64,000 bases of DNA from Bacteroidota bacterium (GTDB taxonomy: Bacteria > Bacteroidota > Bacteroidia > Bacteroidales > JAAUTT01), in contig JAIFLU010000041.1 of the NCBI GenBank assembly GCA_020048915.1, positions 1-64,000 on the forward strand. Reading direction: 5' to 3'. The position numbers and the translations under genes are program-made. This document shows positions 9,401 to 16,360 of this stretch, piece by piece (the first letter of the stretch is position 1; the number at the start of each line of letters is the position of its first letter). Under the pieces are notes generated by a model. The model saw nothing but the letters and a program-made list of their open reading frames with translations. It made no database searches and was not told the origin of the DNA.

Positions 9401-11381
9401 TAATTAAATTTCCGCCAATATTATAATTTTTTAGTAATGTCAATATGTTGTTAGTTGCATCCATATTGATTATCACATTATAGAAGTATCGTGCAATATT
9501 TAGGTCTCGAGTCAGGCCATAAAATTCAACAGTACCTTCTCCTTGTCCTTTGGTAATAAAATCCGTTGCATTTCCTGTCGGGAAATTATCAGCAGCGAGC
9601 CGAATTATACCTGTTCCATTTATGATGGTGAAATTATGACCTGTTGTATTTTTTAAATCCAAACGACCACTCACAGTAAGTTTTGCATTTGTTTTATTGT
9701 CATTTCCAGATTGAATTGTTACAGTTCTTCCTGAAAGAATTACCACTTCGTCAAATGCACTAGTTGGTGATGTGGAAGGAGTTATATTTGTTGGATTATT
9801 AAATTGAGCACCAGATGGGTCTAAGGTCCAGGTTAAGGGATTGTCCCAATCTCCGCTAATCATGGAGTAGAATATTCTTTTATTTTGCACAGATGCTGAC
9901 CATGTTGCATTTAGGTTTGAAGCAGTAGATGAGTAAATTGGATTTGATCCGGTAGGACTCATGCCTCCAGGATTGGTCCATGCTCCCGGGTTAAAAAAAA
10001 TATCGTAATCACTCGCAGATGCTGAAGCATTTACATCAGCAGCTACATATGTAAACCGAATGTCCGAAACCAAAGGTTGCGTTATATTATTTGTTGAAGT
10101 TACCCAATATCTGTTTAATGGGTTCACTCCGGGCATTCCAATTGCTGCCGCTGCAACAGTCCGCACTTTAATGGTTCCAGGTACTGTAATGCCGGTTGGG
10201 GTAATACTGGCAATTTGCATAGGAGTATAGGAGGTTCCTGTGCCTATAGGATATATAATTGCAAATGATGCGTTTGTTGTACCTTGCTTTACCAATGAGC
10301 CTGTACCATTGGTTATAATCATATGCGTATTGTTAAATGTTCCCGAAACGGGATTTAAGATAGTGAGGTCATTATTTCCAAGGGTCAGGTTTCCATTGGT
10401 GAGCGTTAAAGTGCCATTAATAGTAGAATTACTATTTAATATTACTCCATTAGCGTTGTTTAGTGTCAGATTATTTAATGCAATAACGCTTGAAGGAATT
10501 GAAATCCCACTTGAAGTTCCCCCGAATATTAGATTTGACGAAGATGTTGTACTTAGATTGGAAGGTATACCAGCAATGGCGGGACCATTTAGTGTGAGTG
10601 TATTTGCTCCAACAGCCAATGTGCCTGAGGTTAAGTTAAGAGTGTTATTAACAATCGTAGAACCCAAAAGAGTTTTAGTGCCATTTCCTGAAATGGTTAA
10701 GTTGTTGTAAGTGGCTGCAACAATATTTTGCGGGCCAGTACCGCTGTATAGAACTGTACTCCCGGCATTATTTGCGGTAAAAGTGCCCCCATTTGAAAAT
10801 GAGCCTGCGATTGTTAGCGTTTCATTTGCTCCCAGATTTACAGTAACATTTGCAGTACTGCTTATAGTTCCATCTATTATTGTTGTAGTGTTGATGTTTT
10901 GAAAAGTAAGATTCACAGCATTACCTGCTGAGCCATCACCAAGTGTAAGAGTGTTTCCTGCTCCAATCGAAAGAGCCGACGTTGTATTTGTATTATTGAT
11001 GGTTATGGTTCTTGCAGTACCATTGGTTACAAATGAAACATTCGCAGAAATAGTAAGTGAGTTCAGAATAATATCTGGCACTCTTAAAATATTCGCATTA
11101 ATAGGTATGATTACGTCATCTCCATCAGCAGGGGCAATACCACCTGCCCAATTGTTAACATTAGTCCATCTGTTGTTACCATTCCCATTAGTCCAGGTTC
11201 TTGTTGCGCCAAAAGCTGAAAGACTTATAAATAATGTGATTAAAAATGAAAATATTAAACGCATTGCCATGGGAGATAATATTTTATGAAAAAATAAATT
11301 CAATTTAGGAAGCTTTTTCCCTATTCTGTTTTTCTCTTTATTTCGAATAATAAAGGTGTTGAAAAAAATATGATGGTGCAT
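453..11381 (-). CDS. Giant secreted adhesin-like multidomain protein
   Basis: This codes for 3,642 residues of low-complexity Asn/Thr/Ser/Gly-rich sequence. A hydrophobic signal segment ending in SAFGA (about residues 40-57) is followed at about residue 60 by a module rich in 'W.n..NW..G..P..gDdViIp' features. Related module starts with a 'sGdW...W' signature recur near residues 507, 1500 and 2440. Between them are many 'LTLNNG'-like strand repeats suggesting beta-helical or filamentous structure. From about residue 2840 the protein is a chain of PKD/Ig-like repeats ('SYLWxxxxGAT...', 'GTYTVTVTNASGC'). Such proteins are typically cell-surface adhesins or biofilm proteins in Bacteroidota. The start is uncertain. 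The ATG at 11381 has an A-rich leader typical of the phylum and gives a long basic n-region; ATG at 11270 would start just before the hydrophobic core. The C-terminus stops abruptly after a 'TVTVVDLPSSG' linker with no T9SS sorting domain. Function is inferred from architecture only. Confidence 0.85.
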   Translation of the reverse strand: MHHHIFFNTFIIRNKEKNRIGKKLPKLNLFFHKILSPMAMRLIFSFLITLFISLSAFGATRTWTNGNGNNRWTNVNNWAGGIAPADGDDVIIPINANILRVPDIILNSLTISANVSFVTNGTARTITINNTNTTSALSIGAGNTLTLGDGSAGNAVNLTFQNINTTTIIDGTISSTANVTVNLGANETLTIAGSFSNGGTFTANNAGSTVLYSGTGPQNIVAATYNNLTISGNGTKTLLGSTIVNNTLNLTSGTLAVGANTLTLNGPAIAGIPSNLSTTSSSNLIFGGTSSGISIPSSVIALNNLTLNNANGVILNSNSTINGTLTLTNGNLTLGNNDLTILNPVSGTFNNTHMIITNGTGSLVKQGTTNASFAIIYPIGTGTSYTPMQIASITPTGITVPGTIKVRTVAAAAIGMPGVNPLNRYWVTSTNNITQPLVSDIRFTYVAADVNASASASDYDIFFNPGAWTNPGGMSPTGSNPIYSSTASNLNATWSASVQNKRIFYSMISGDWDNPLTWTLDPSGAQFNNPTNITPSTSPTSAFDEVVILSGRTVTIQSGNDNKTNAKLTVSGRLDLKNTTGHNFTIINGTGIIRLAADNFPTGNATDFITKGQGEGTVEFYGLTRDLNIARYFYNVIINMDATNNILTLLKNYNIGGNLIIQNGIFKINNTATTSINITVNGDVSLTSSGKLHTGTGNARHQFNFYGNLTNNGEIKFTNRTVANYSAEATDGIVDANFLNPSKNQNILCNGVTNFYRIEIDKGSDDTYILNIDATSGANFNLFGFAAEDHGSVAQLAVNNNALGLLKGTVRIGNNINIPILSNNSNYNISEAAQLLVDGGFVAKNTGTAIVPYGKIKINSGTLEAKINSGITLRNNGTLYVNGGTVNINQLRTSELGASNIGGFVQTDGTVNLLGGTTNTDFYVFCLTYPSSVFNMSGGTLHIFTSNGKGSIFINSDPENVKVTGGTVICETNNSAQNFLITSRAPFWNLHFKNSTTVARNFSLEPGSNVGPTDINLAAQPLIVLNDFKIWGKESGGASYPAISFKPVTSATNVNDVFIGGSFYIENGVQYIPFFGGTSPYNSIANQPTYTNTTHFNQTAGTSGIDTIYWGNATSELEVGNFEINRTHGYELRSASSAARLSESIALDINGNASVLSGTLNQGMYTIRTWGSIVNNDRMGTWYSGTTPSKAQIQFADNPALTITTTQNAIFGNVQMNVTPPTKITLTSDVYIERMEYLKGLIYLKGYNLKVDDMWNMETGLFENTSTSSYLKVANNNYTANSLIYTNGKASDGGLTLKIKANSSTENQPNMINNTGPLTFPIGFTPNAGTTLYFRPAQMVVNNFSDDGYVTIRPIMGSLQTTNLTGGEVLQHYWRVSHSGFTSLPKVAYRFYYRNQTTIANLDLPTGAANEATYVPGKVLDVNPYTRSNELLTDNDIIKTIGTTNTRAITINGTSTNGLFSPAIAGVPLENANYTAGVANRFSGSVYIYYTRDDQQQAPWDNTNTWTRSDKLNPIYEPHDSRQPVAGAVPGNGDVAVIGWIPWTDTNRGAALRGQPHGIFLNDTRQVAEVVFTKMTDGLGNPVPRVYRSNFQFRPTLCINAVGTSGVLIAKLVKGEGLFWNRNSDPDYTIMDIGDFAREDSSYVIYENFTDNRIVTKTAPLFPNLYISNDGWGSNDINFTFANDIVTTGNVELLGDLNLLLPNGATGNITVGRNLVMFESNSGGNNSGGGCRLVYPNSGTARKIIVNGDLKMNNNGGTIHINAPGTTPINHELHVSGNIIQNTTSAGSGLQLWTAANQDRVSLFLDGSNNMTFNVLSGAIPNLYRIVVNKGTSIATNAQFNSDFILNGPTSGIGVAKALQLNNGTFIYNNPNAARILNLTSGNDNFEIPSTAGLELKQGNAAAKGNSGIGLDGLLNLSGGSLDMSGGDNLIEYSASGNANLVISSGTLTVGSQIRRSLTSNVGILKYNQSGGNVIVGQFSAPTGARGVFEVLNTGSSFDMTGGNLYIARQQINPSIAALYLNPSTSNTNTAGIIHIGYSSTPANQVIGIYSETAIPNIRVNNASTNNPTAQLQIVPATVSNLLQIDANAIFDANGLDLIINGNLINSGTFLPKGNTTYFSGSSASQTIAGNTNFYNLIKTSANNLILTAGTTQLNITNNLALNAGTLTDNNNTINVKGDCQNDATHIYGGSGDGILLNGTQNQILTGNGTFGKLSINNINGVDIPVGNLLKITNSLKMQNGILNIGKNLLDLGVNATIEQASPFSKTNMIQTNISFSDYGVRKVFPAGASGTPFIFPMGSTGKYTPVTISISANGNSTGSITVKPANEYQPSVLDPNNVLQYYWSLKTNGVSGLSATAIMKFIASDVKVTGSNTINDYISARLLNDGTGNWNKPFGTINTTNFELNFPFTGANDSDISGDYTAGTNPAIPNTVPLYQTTTSGDWVNEPIWDPTITGGPRGAIARINVGHTVDVTQNYLSGYSTEIFGKLKLYSTYGHRLGIINGNGLIYLEQGDLPAGNYDNFFSAIGGTIEYGGSSSYDALGNIIDLNNVIFSGIGDKRLPNNDFHLYGSITINGGASFNVININNKKITLEGNLIRTAGNFIAGNGSGAAVVFAGALTQQIQGSFTGSNSFNILEIKNNNGLSLLNDIEITNQLKLTNGLVNTNGNTLRIKYNADVTPIIGLSTSFVNGTLTKELMNSNSFTFPIGDNNGNLGAAQLVNISGTSGIQDWNATYHYANPSSAGYDATNFGAPISQVCKTEYWDIQGPSGAKTSLSFYLDGSSDVASAVSNINNLRVVGWNSTTSKWEVVGGNVSVAGTSTSGKVTTTSSVNMDNYRYFTLASVSPIISGTATITNSDFNLCSGSTADIVVALTGSGPWVITYIAGASTITSPSINTSPYNITVSPTTTTTYTLTSVTAGGVPGSLVGNIDTKVTVSPSPTVLLNSTCPGGTGNTLIFTASSGLTSYNFRVNGTTVQNSAANTYTTSTLGNGQSVDVIATNSSNCSTTSSSIVNPLPYGAGTISGSISVCNSSSGVGYSVPAITNATGYVWTLPTGATIASGTNTNSITVNFGTSSGNITVRGTNACGGGTISANFPVTVSSAGAVGAAGSITGASPVCKGSYNNNYTVPAITNATSYLWMYSGTGATNHADGSVINATGVSTVGNSISIDFSTTATIGNLTVKGVGCGTGATSSNYPIAMNTPPTATAGSNSPLCSGQTLNLTGSGTGVATLSYSWSGPNTYSTTTQNPTISNAAAINSGTYTLTVTDGNNCSQIATADVTINPMPVASAGSDILSCSGATGISMTGASASGSYSGTPTWTGTGGTWVQNPDPALATFTPSTSSGSITATLSLAGTSGCGNSTATRLITWGTAPSITSQPANPAAACAGTGTANFSVSATGSGLTYQWQEFVSSWNNVTNSATYGGSATATLTVTNPTFAMNGNKYRCVVSNACTPAATSNGLATLTVNNPPSAAIAITETSGTTNNDGILCSGASATLTASGGTGYAWSSGETTAAISKNIVGTYTVTVTNASGCIASTSQSLTVNALPAATIAVAETSGASDNDGTICRSHSITLTASGGNNYSWSSGQNTAIISVSPVNTLNYIVIVTDLNNCSNSANQTVTVVDLPSSGEFYRKPNN

Positions 11382-12007
11382 TTTTTTTAATTTTTAAGTT
11401 CTATTTACTTGTCCAACCTAGAAGGATATGTTTTTATTAAGAAAAAGAATGAACTTTTTCTATAGAGTGTAAATTAAAAAATTATAATTATTAGTTTTTC
11501 AAATTTCTGGATTACCACAATATTGCCCTTTCTAAGGTAAATCATGTATGTGAATTTATGAAATATTATATAATTATCTGTTATTGTTTTGTTTATAACT
11601 TAGTTATCCTGGTAATAATTCTTTTTACTGTATATTCAAAACATGTAAAACTTTTAACGGGAATTATCGCGAATGGTTATAAAAATTCCACGAACGGAAG
11701 ATATTGATTTGCCATCTAACAAAAGAAACAGGTAGTAGTTTTTACAAAATTAATTAAGTTATAAGATGGCATTTATTTGCATCAATAATTATATTGATTT
11801 TTTAATGTGAAATTACAAAAATTTGTTTTACAGTTAGAAGGGTTTGGCTATTCAATATGTTGATTTAATTATGAATAGGATAGTTTATTATTTGTTTTTA
11901 TTTGGATTATTTTCTGTTGATTCTATTGCTTGTATTTGTTAAGCTTTGATAAATTTGTTTATTCTAAGTCTTAATACAAATCTACCTCTAACTAAACAAC
12001 AAAAGTT
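11382..12007. other. 626-base AT-rich non-coding region
   Basis: No convincing gene or RNA is seen here. The stretch separates the giant minus-strand gene from the plus-strand DoxX gene, so it should hold two divergent promoters. A candidate for the DoxX side is listed separately. No clear TAnnTTTG box was found for the giant gene. Confidence 0.6.
11926..11957 (+). promoter_or_regulatory. Candidate Bacteroidota promoter for the DoxX gene
   Basis: TAAATTTG at 11950-11957 matches the phylum's -7 consensus TAnnTTTG. A TTG at 11926-11928, 21 bases upstream, could act as the -33 element. It lies about 50 bases before the DoxX start. The region is AT-rich, so a chance match is possible. Confidence 0.35.
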
Positions 12008-12505
12008 ATGCATCGAAAAAATGGGTTTCATTCTTACTCGAATAGCCAGTTAACTTTACTGGTTATTTTAAGGATCTTAATTGGCTGGCATTTTCTATAT
12101 GAAGGTGTTACGAAGCTTTTAAGTTCCTCCTGGTCGTCAATAGGCTATTTGGCCGATTCCAAAGGATTTATGTCGGGCATTTTCTTAAGCTGGGCAGGGG
12201 ATCCCGACGTTGTCAAAATTATCGACTTTATGAATATGTGGGGACTCACATTGGTTGGGCTTGGGCTTATCATGGGCTGCTTGACCCGGATATCTATTAT
12301 CGGCGGAATACTTTTATTAGCGTTTTACTATTTATCTCCCCCGCCAATGGTTGGGTATACATTTGCTTTGCCCAGCGAAGGTAGCTACTTATGGGTAAAT
12401 AAAAACCTTATAGAAATTTTTGCTTTAGCCGTTCTGTATGTGTTTCCAACACAGCAAATCTTTGGGATCGACCGGCTGATTTTCAAAAAAAGAATTCGTG
12501 ACTAA
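12008..12505 (+). CDS. DoxX-family membrane protein
   Basis: This 165-residue protein is mostly hydrophobic, with about four transmembrane helices. The first helix carries the DoxX-like pattern 'RILIGWHFLYEGVTKL', and later helices follow the MNMWGLTLVGLGLI and GGILLLAFYY segments. DoxX-family proteins are integral membrane proteins; some are quinone-linked oxidase subunits, but most have no proven role. The gene is followed closely by a Tat-exported Gfo/Idh/MocA oxidoreductase. This pairing suggests the membrane protein serves the exported redox enzyme, perhaps as an electron-transfer or anchoring partner. That role is inference from adjacency. The start ATG at 12008 directly precedes basic residues and the first helix. 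Confidence 0.8.
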   Translation: MHRKNGFHSYSNSQLTLLVILRILIGWHFLYEGVTKLLSSSWSSIGYLADSKGFMSGIFLSWAGDPDVVKIIDFMNMWGLTLVGLGLIMGCLTRISIIGGILLLAFYYLSPPPMVGYTFALPSEGSYLWVNKNLIEIFALAVLYVFPTQQIFGIDRLIFKKRIRD

Positions 12506-12533
12506 TTTTCTTCTCCTTTTAAAAATATTTAAA

Positions 12534-14129
12534 ATGTCTGATATAAAGAGTACTAAAACCCAAACTTTTAGCCGGAGGAGTATTTTAAAAGCATTTGCAG
12601 CAGTTCCCGTGCTTGGGGCCTTTGGGTATGGAGTGTTTCGAAAAAGAACATACGACAGCGAAATACGGGACCAAATTGTTAAGGAGCTGGGCATTAGCTA
12701 CAACCCTCCTGTATTGCCTGCCATTAAAGGGGTTGATATGTCGAAGCCAATAAAGGTTGGTATTATTGGTTATGGAATTCGGGGAGAACAATTAATGCGG
12801 GCTGCCGGTTTTGCTAATCCTGCCACCATTGATGAATGGGAAGAGTCAGCTAAAAAAAATAGCAACGATCACCGATTGGAAGAATTCTTATCTCAGGAGG
12901 ATCTTAACTTACAATTTACTGGTGCTTGCGATTTGTTTGATGTACGCGCAAAAAGCGCTTTAGAAGCCTGTTCCAATTTAAAACGAAAAGGGGTTAAGGA
13001 ACAAGCATCTCAACTAACATGTAAGCGCTATCTAAATTACAAAGAAATGCTGGCCTCCCCGGATATTGATGCTGTTATTATAGCTACTCCCGATCATTGG
13101 CATACTCAGATTGCTATTGATGCGGCTCTTGAAGGAAAGCATGTTTATGTTGAAAAAGGAATGACCCGGACAATTGATGAAGTGTATCAACTAGCAGAAG
13201 TTATTAAGAAGACAGGTGTGGTTTTTCAGCTTGGACATCAAGGTAGGCAGACCGAAAGCTTTATTAAAGCAAAGGAAATAATTGATCAGGGATTAATTGG
13301 AAAAATCAATCTCATTGAGGTTTGTACCAATCGAAATTCTCCAAACGGAGCTTGGGTTTATGATATCCATCCTGAAGCAAGCGAAAAAACTATTGATTGG
13401 GAACAATTTCAAGGACCAACTCCTAACCGGGTACCTTTTAGTAAAGAAAGGTTTTTCCGCTGGCGTTGCTGGTGGGATTATGGAACAGGTCTTGGTGGAG
13501 ATTTATTAACCCACGAATACGATGCCTTGAATCAGATTCTGAATCTTGGAATTCCCCATTCTTGCGTTGCTTCCGGAGGTGTTTATTATTATAAGGATGG
13601 CCGCGAAGTTCCCGATGTCTTTCAAGCCGTATATGAATACCCGGATCGGGATTTTACTTTTATGTATAGTGCATCGCTTGCGAGCAACCGCGATCGCGGT
13701 AAAATAATTATGGGGCACGATGGTAATATGACTATTGGCGGCGAACTTATTGTTTACGCCGATCCCGAATCTACTAAATATAAAGCCTTAATAGATAAAG
13801 GAGTTATTGACCCTGCAAACCCGATATTCCTTTATTCTCCTGGAAGTAAGCGAATTGATGCGGTAACTTCAGCAACAGCCAAATATTTTGCCGGACGAGG
13901 CCTCTTATATACATACCGCCAGGGAAAAAGAGTTGATACGACCCACTTGCATATTAAGGAGTGGACAGATTGTATCCGTACCCAACAACAGCCAAGCTGT
14001 AATATCGATCAGGGTTTTCAGGAAGCGATAACCGCACATATGGCTACCATATCGTATCGGGAAGGCGTTAAGATATATTGGGATAAAGAGAAGCAGGTTA
14101 TTATTAAAGGAGAACCTGCCAAAATCTAA
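12534..14129 (+). CDS. Tat-exported Gfo/Idh/MocA-family oxidoreductase
   Basis: This is a 531-residue NAD(P)-dependent oxidoreductase-like protein. I chose the ATG at 12534 rather than 12498 because it places a twin-arginine motif (SRRSILK, residues 13-19) and a hydrophobic segment at the N-terminus and avoids overlap with the DoxX gene. The Rossmann fold begins at KVGIIGYGIRG. The family strand 'DAVIIATPDHWH' is present, and the usual EKP motif reads YVEKGM. A conserved His lies in GGDLLTHEYDALNQ. Members act on sugars or cyclitols, and a few relatives are glycosidases using NAD. Export by Tat implies a folded, cofactor-loaded enzyme in the periplasm. The substrate is not predictable. It shares a likely operon with the preceding DoxX gene. 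Confidence 0.85.
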   Translation: MSDIKSTKTQTFSRRSILKAFAAVPVLGAFGYGVFRKRTYDSEIRDQIVKELGISYNPPVLPAIKGVDMSKPIKVGIIGYGIRGEQLMRAAGFANPATIDEWEESAKKNSNDHRLEEFLSQEDLNLQFTGACDLFDVRAKSALEACSNLKRKGVKEQASQLTCKRYLNYKEMLASPDIDAVIIATPDHWHTQIAIDAALEGKHVYVEKGMTRTIDEVYQLAEVIKKTGVVFQLGHQGRQTESFIKAKEIIDQGLIGKINLIEVCTNRNSPNGAWVYDIHPEASEKTIDWEQFQGPTPNRVPFSKERFFRWRCWWDYGTGLGGDLLTHEYDALNQILNLGIPHSCVASGGVYYYKDGREVPDVFQAVYEYPDRDFTFMYSASLASNRDRGKIIMGHDGNMTIGGELIVYADPESTKYKALIDKGVIDPANPIFLYSPGSKRIDAVTSATAKYFAGRGLLYTYRQGKRVDTTHLHIKEWTDCIRTQQQPSCNIDQGFQEAITAHMATISYREGVKIYWDKEKQVIIKGEPAKI

Positions 14130-14149
14130 GGAATTGTAGTTGACATAAG

Positions 14150-14182
14150 AAAGGGTTGTCTGTTTGCCAGGCAACCCTTTTT
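14150..14182. terminator. Intrinsic terminator (bidirectional)
   Basis: A 10-base-pair GC-rich stem (arms 14153-14162 and 14168-14177, one G-U type mismatch) with a 5-base loop is flanked by A's on the left and a T5 run at 14178-14182. It sits between convergent genes and could end transcription on both strands. Confidence 0.8.
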
Positions 14183-14207
14183 AGTTTTACTTTTTCAGAA
14201 ATAATTC

Positions 14208-14747
14208 TCAGGAAAGTTGTTTATAAAATTCCCAAAGCACAATTCCTGCACAAACCGAAATATTGAAGGAGTGTTTGGTTCCGAATTGAGGAATTTCCAA
14301 ACTTAGATGGCAAAGGTCAATTACTGATTGCGAAATACCGTGTACTTCATTTCCAAATACCAAGGCATAAGGTTTGTGCTTTTCAGTCGCCAGCTCATCG
14401 AGCGAAATGCTCCTTTCGGTTTGCTCTATTGCAAAAGGAATGTAATTGTGGGAAAGCAAATCGGCGATGGCATCTTCGGTTTTTTCAAAGTATTTCCAGT
14501 TTACAGTATCTTCCGCCCCAAGCGCCGATTTGTGTATTTCTTTGTTGGGAGGAGTAGAGCAAATACCACATAAGTAAATTGCTTCGACAAGAAAAGCATC
14601 GCATGTGCGAAAAACGGATCCAATATTATGTTGGCTCCTGACATTATCTAATACTACTATGATTTTGTTTTTATGGCTTTCTTTAAATTCATCGATTGTT
14701 TTTCTGTTAAGTTCAGTAATATCCAGTTTTCTTCGTATTTCACTCAT
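14208..14747 (-). CDS. SpoU/TrmH-family RNA methyltransferase
   Basis: This is a 179-residue SPOUT-class methyltransferase that would transfer a methyl group from S-adenosylmethionine to a ribose 2'-OH in tRNA or rRNA. The three SpoU motifs are visible: NIGSVFRTCDAF (about residues 41-52), ALVFGNEVHGIS (about 129-140) and the knot-forming 'LEIPQFGTKHSFNISVCAG' near the C-terminus. Its length matches short TrmH-like proteins without an added substrate-binding domain, so the modified nucleotide cannot be assigned. It is a single-gene unit on the minus strand, divergent from sucC and separated from the upstream gene by a terminator. Confidence 0.88.
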   Translation of the reverse strand: MSEIRRKLDITELNRKTIDEFKESHKNKIIVVLDNVRSQHNIGSVFRTCDAFLVEAIYLCGICSTPPNKEIHKSALGAEDTVNWKYFEKTEDAIADLLSHNYIPFAIEQTERSISLDELATEKHKPYALVFGNEVHGISQSVIDLCHLSLEIPQFGTKHSFNISVCAGIVLWEFYKQLS

Positions 14748-14858
14748 GGGAACATTGTATTTTGTTCAATTGCTTTAGTATGTTTTATAACTTGTTTCAA
14801 AATAGGCGCAAAATAAATAAATTTAAGCGAGTTTAATTGTATTCAAATAGAATCATTT

Positions 14859-16052
14859 ATGAACCTGCACGAGTATCAGTCAAAAAACATTTTGCGAAAG
14901 TTTGGAGTTATTGTTCCCGAAGGTCGTGTTACTGACAATGCCGAGGATGCGGTAGAAATTGCATCACGAATTCACGACATTACCGGTAACGACTCCTGGG
15001 TTGTGAAAGCTCAGATTCATGCGGGTGGGAGAGGAAAAGGAGGAGGTGTAAAAGTTGCCAAGAGCCTTACCGAAGTTAAAGCATTCTCGAAACAAATTTT
15101 GGGGATGAATCTTGTTACGCACCAAACCGGACCGGAAGGGAAAATAGTACATAAAATCCTGATTGAACAAGGTATTTATTACCCTGGCGAAAAACCAATA
15201 CAAGAGTTTTATTTAAGCATTTTGCTTAACCGGAATATTGGCAGGAATATGATTCTTTATTCTCCCCAGGGAGGAATGGATATTGAATCTGTTGCTGAGC
15301 AAACTCCTCATTTGGTGTTTCAGGAACAAATTGAACCCAAAGTAGGAATTCAGGCTTTTCAGGCTCGTCGAATTGCTTTTAATCTTGGCCTATCGGGCAA
15401 AGCCTTTAAAGAGATGATTCATTTTGTCAGCCGATTGACAGAAGCTTACATCAAGTCGGACGCTACAATGATTGAGATCAATCCTGTAATAAAAACCTCT
15501 GATGATATGATTATGGCTGCAGATGCCAAGATAACCCTCGACGATAACGCGCTTTACCGTCATCCCGAATATATCAATATGCGCGACATTGAGGAAGAAG
15601 ATCCCATTGAAGTGGAAGCTGGCAAATTCGATCTGAATTTTGTTAAACTTCCGGGTAATGTTGGATGTATGGTAAATGGAGCTGGTTTAGCAATGGCAAC
15701 CATGGATATTATCAAACTTTCGGGAGGAGAACCTGCCAATTTTTTAGATGTAGGAGGTTCTGCCAATGCTAAAAGAGTAGAAAACGGCTTTCGGATTATA
15801 TTGCTCGACCCAAATGTTAAAGCTATTTTGATTAATATTTTCGGAGGAATTGTTCGATGCGACAGGGTTGCACAGGGCGTTGTTGATGCCTATAAAGCCC
15901 TGGGAAGTTTGCCTGTACCGGTAATTGTCAGGTTACAAGGAACCAATGCGCTTGAAGGGAAGGAATTGATAGATCAGTCGGGACTGGAAGTTTACTCTGC
16001 AACTACCTTAAAAGAAACAGCTGAAACTATTCAAAAGATCTTAGGGTACTAA
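14859..16052 (+). CDS. sucC: Succinate-CoA ligase (ADP-forming) beta subunit
   Basis: This 397-residue protein begins MNLHEYQSK, typical of SucC. It has the ATP-grasp domain with 'VVKAQIHAGGRGKGGGVKVA' (about residues 48-67) and the C-terminal CoA-ligase flavodoxin-like domain including NIFGGIVRCDRVAQG. With SucD it interconverts succinyl-CoA and succinate with substrate-level ATP formation, in the TCA cycle or in the succinate/propionate fermentation branch. The length is normal for the family. The alpha subunit gene sucD is not next to it: a terminator follows at once and the next gene is rpmH on the other strand. The catalytic His-bearing partner must therefore be encoded elsewhere. Confidence 0.93.
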   Translation: MNLHEYQSKNILRKFGVIVPEGRVTDNAEDAVEIASRIHDITGNDSWVVKAQIHAGGRGKGGGVKVAKSLTEVKAFSKQILGMNLVTHQTGPEGKIVHKILIEQGIYYPGEKPIQEFYLSILLNRNIGRNMILYSPQGGMDIESVAEQTPHLVFQEQIEPKVGIQAFQARRIAFNLGLSGKAFKEMIHFVSRLTEAYIKSDATMIEINPVIKTSDDMIMAADAKITLDDNALYRHPEYINMRDIEEEDPIEVEAGKFDLNFVKLPGNVGCMVNGAGLAMATMDIIKLSGGEPANFLDVGGSANAKRVENGFRIILLDPNVKAILINIFGGIVRCDRVAQGVVDAYKALGSLPVPVIVRLQGTNALEGKELIDQSGLEVYSATTLKETAETIQKILGY

Positions 16053-16061
16053 AAACAAAAA

Positions 16062-16092
16062 GGCAAAAAGCCCTTGAGCTTTTTGCCTGTAT
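16062..16092. terminator. Intrinsic terminator after sucC
   Basis: Perfect 10-base-pair stem (16062-16071 with 16078-16087) and 6-base loop, 10 bases after the sucC stop. The stem contains A5/T5 tracts, so it could also serve the convergent rpmH transcript. Confidence 0.8.
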
Positions 16093-16110
16093 TATTTAAA
16101 AATATCCTGT

Positions 16111-16266
16111 TTATTTACGGCTATATTCGTCGGAAACAGTTAATCTTTTTCTTCCTTTAGCACGACGCGAAGCCAAAACTTTTCTTCCATTGGCGGTCGA
16201 CATTCTTTCACGGAAACCGTGTTTATTTTTTCTTTTTCTGTTCGATGGTTGAAATGTCCTTTTCAT
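16111..16266 (-). CDS. rpmH: Large ribosomal subunit protein bL34
   Basis: This short gene encodes 51 residues. The protein begins [20 protein letters not shown] and continues [22 protein letters not shown], which is the near-invariant L34 sequence, with a short tail [10 protein letters not shown]34 is a small, very basic protein of the large ribosomal subunit that binds 23S rRNA. The start ATG is at 16264-16266 and the stop TAA at 16111-16113. A good promoter lies just upstream, so it can be expressed apart from the rsmG unit. There is no rnpA or dnaA beside it, unlike in many other phyla. Confidence 0.96.
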   Translation of the reverse strand: MKRTFQPSNRKRKNKHGFRERMSTANGRKVLASRRAKGRKRLTVSDEYSRK

Positions 16267-16307
16267 CGTATGTATTTTTTATCCTGTTTCTATAAAATTT
16301 GAGAGTG

Positions 16308-16338
16308 CAAAGGTAATTTTTTTTTCTATTTACCAAAA
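16308..16338 (-). promoter_or_regulatory. rpmH promoter, Bacteroidota type
   Basis: On the minus strand, TTTG (16334-16337, in a TTTTG context to 16338) is followed about 18 bases later by TACCTTTG (16308-16315). This is a full match to the phylum's -33/-7 pair TTTG...TAnnTTTG, about 40 bases before the rpmH start. Confidence 0.65.
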
Positions 16339-16360
16339 CAATCGTTTAAATTTTCTTTTA

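Noticed and set aside
10240-11289. Plus-strand open frames of 156, 63 and 112 codons opposite the giant gene
   Set aside because: They are mirror frames of low-complexity repeats; the translations are Val/Pro/Leu-rich without any domain, and the opposite strand is a clear coding sequence.
453-11381. Repeats in the giant gene considered as a CRISPR or tandem-repeat array
   Set aside because: The repeats are imperfect protein-level repeats within one open frame, without uniform spacers or conserved nucleotide repeats.
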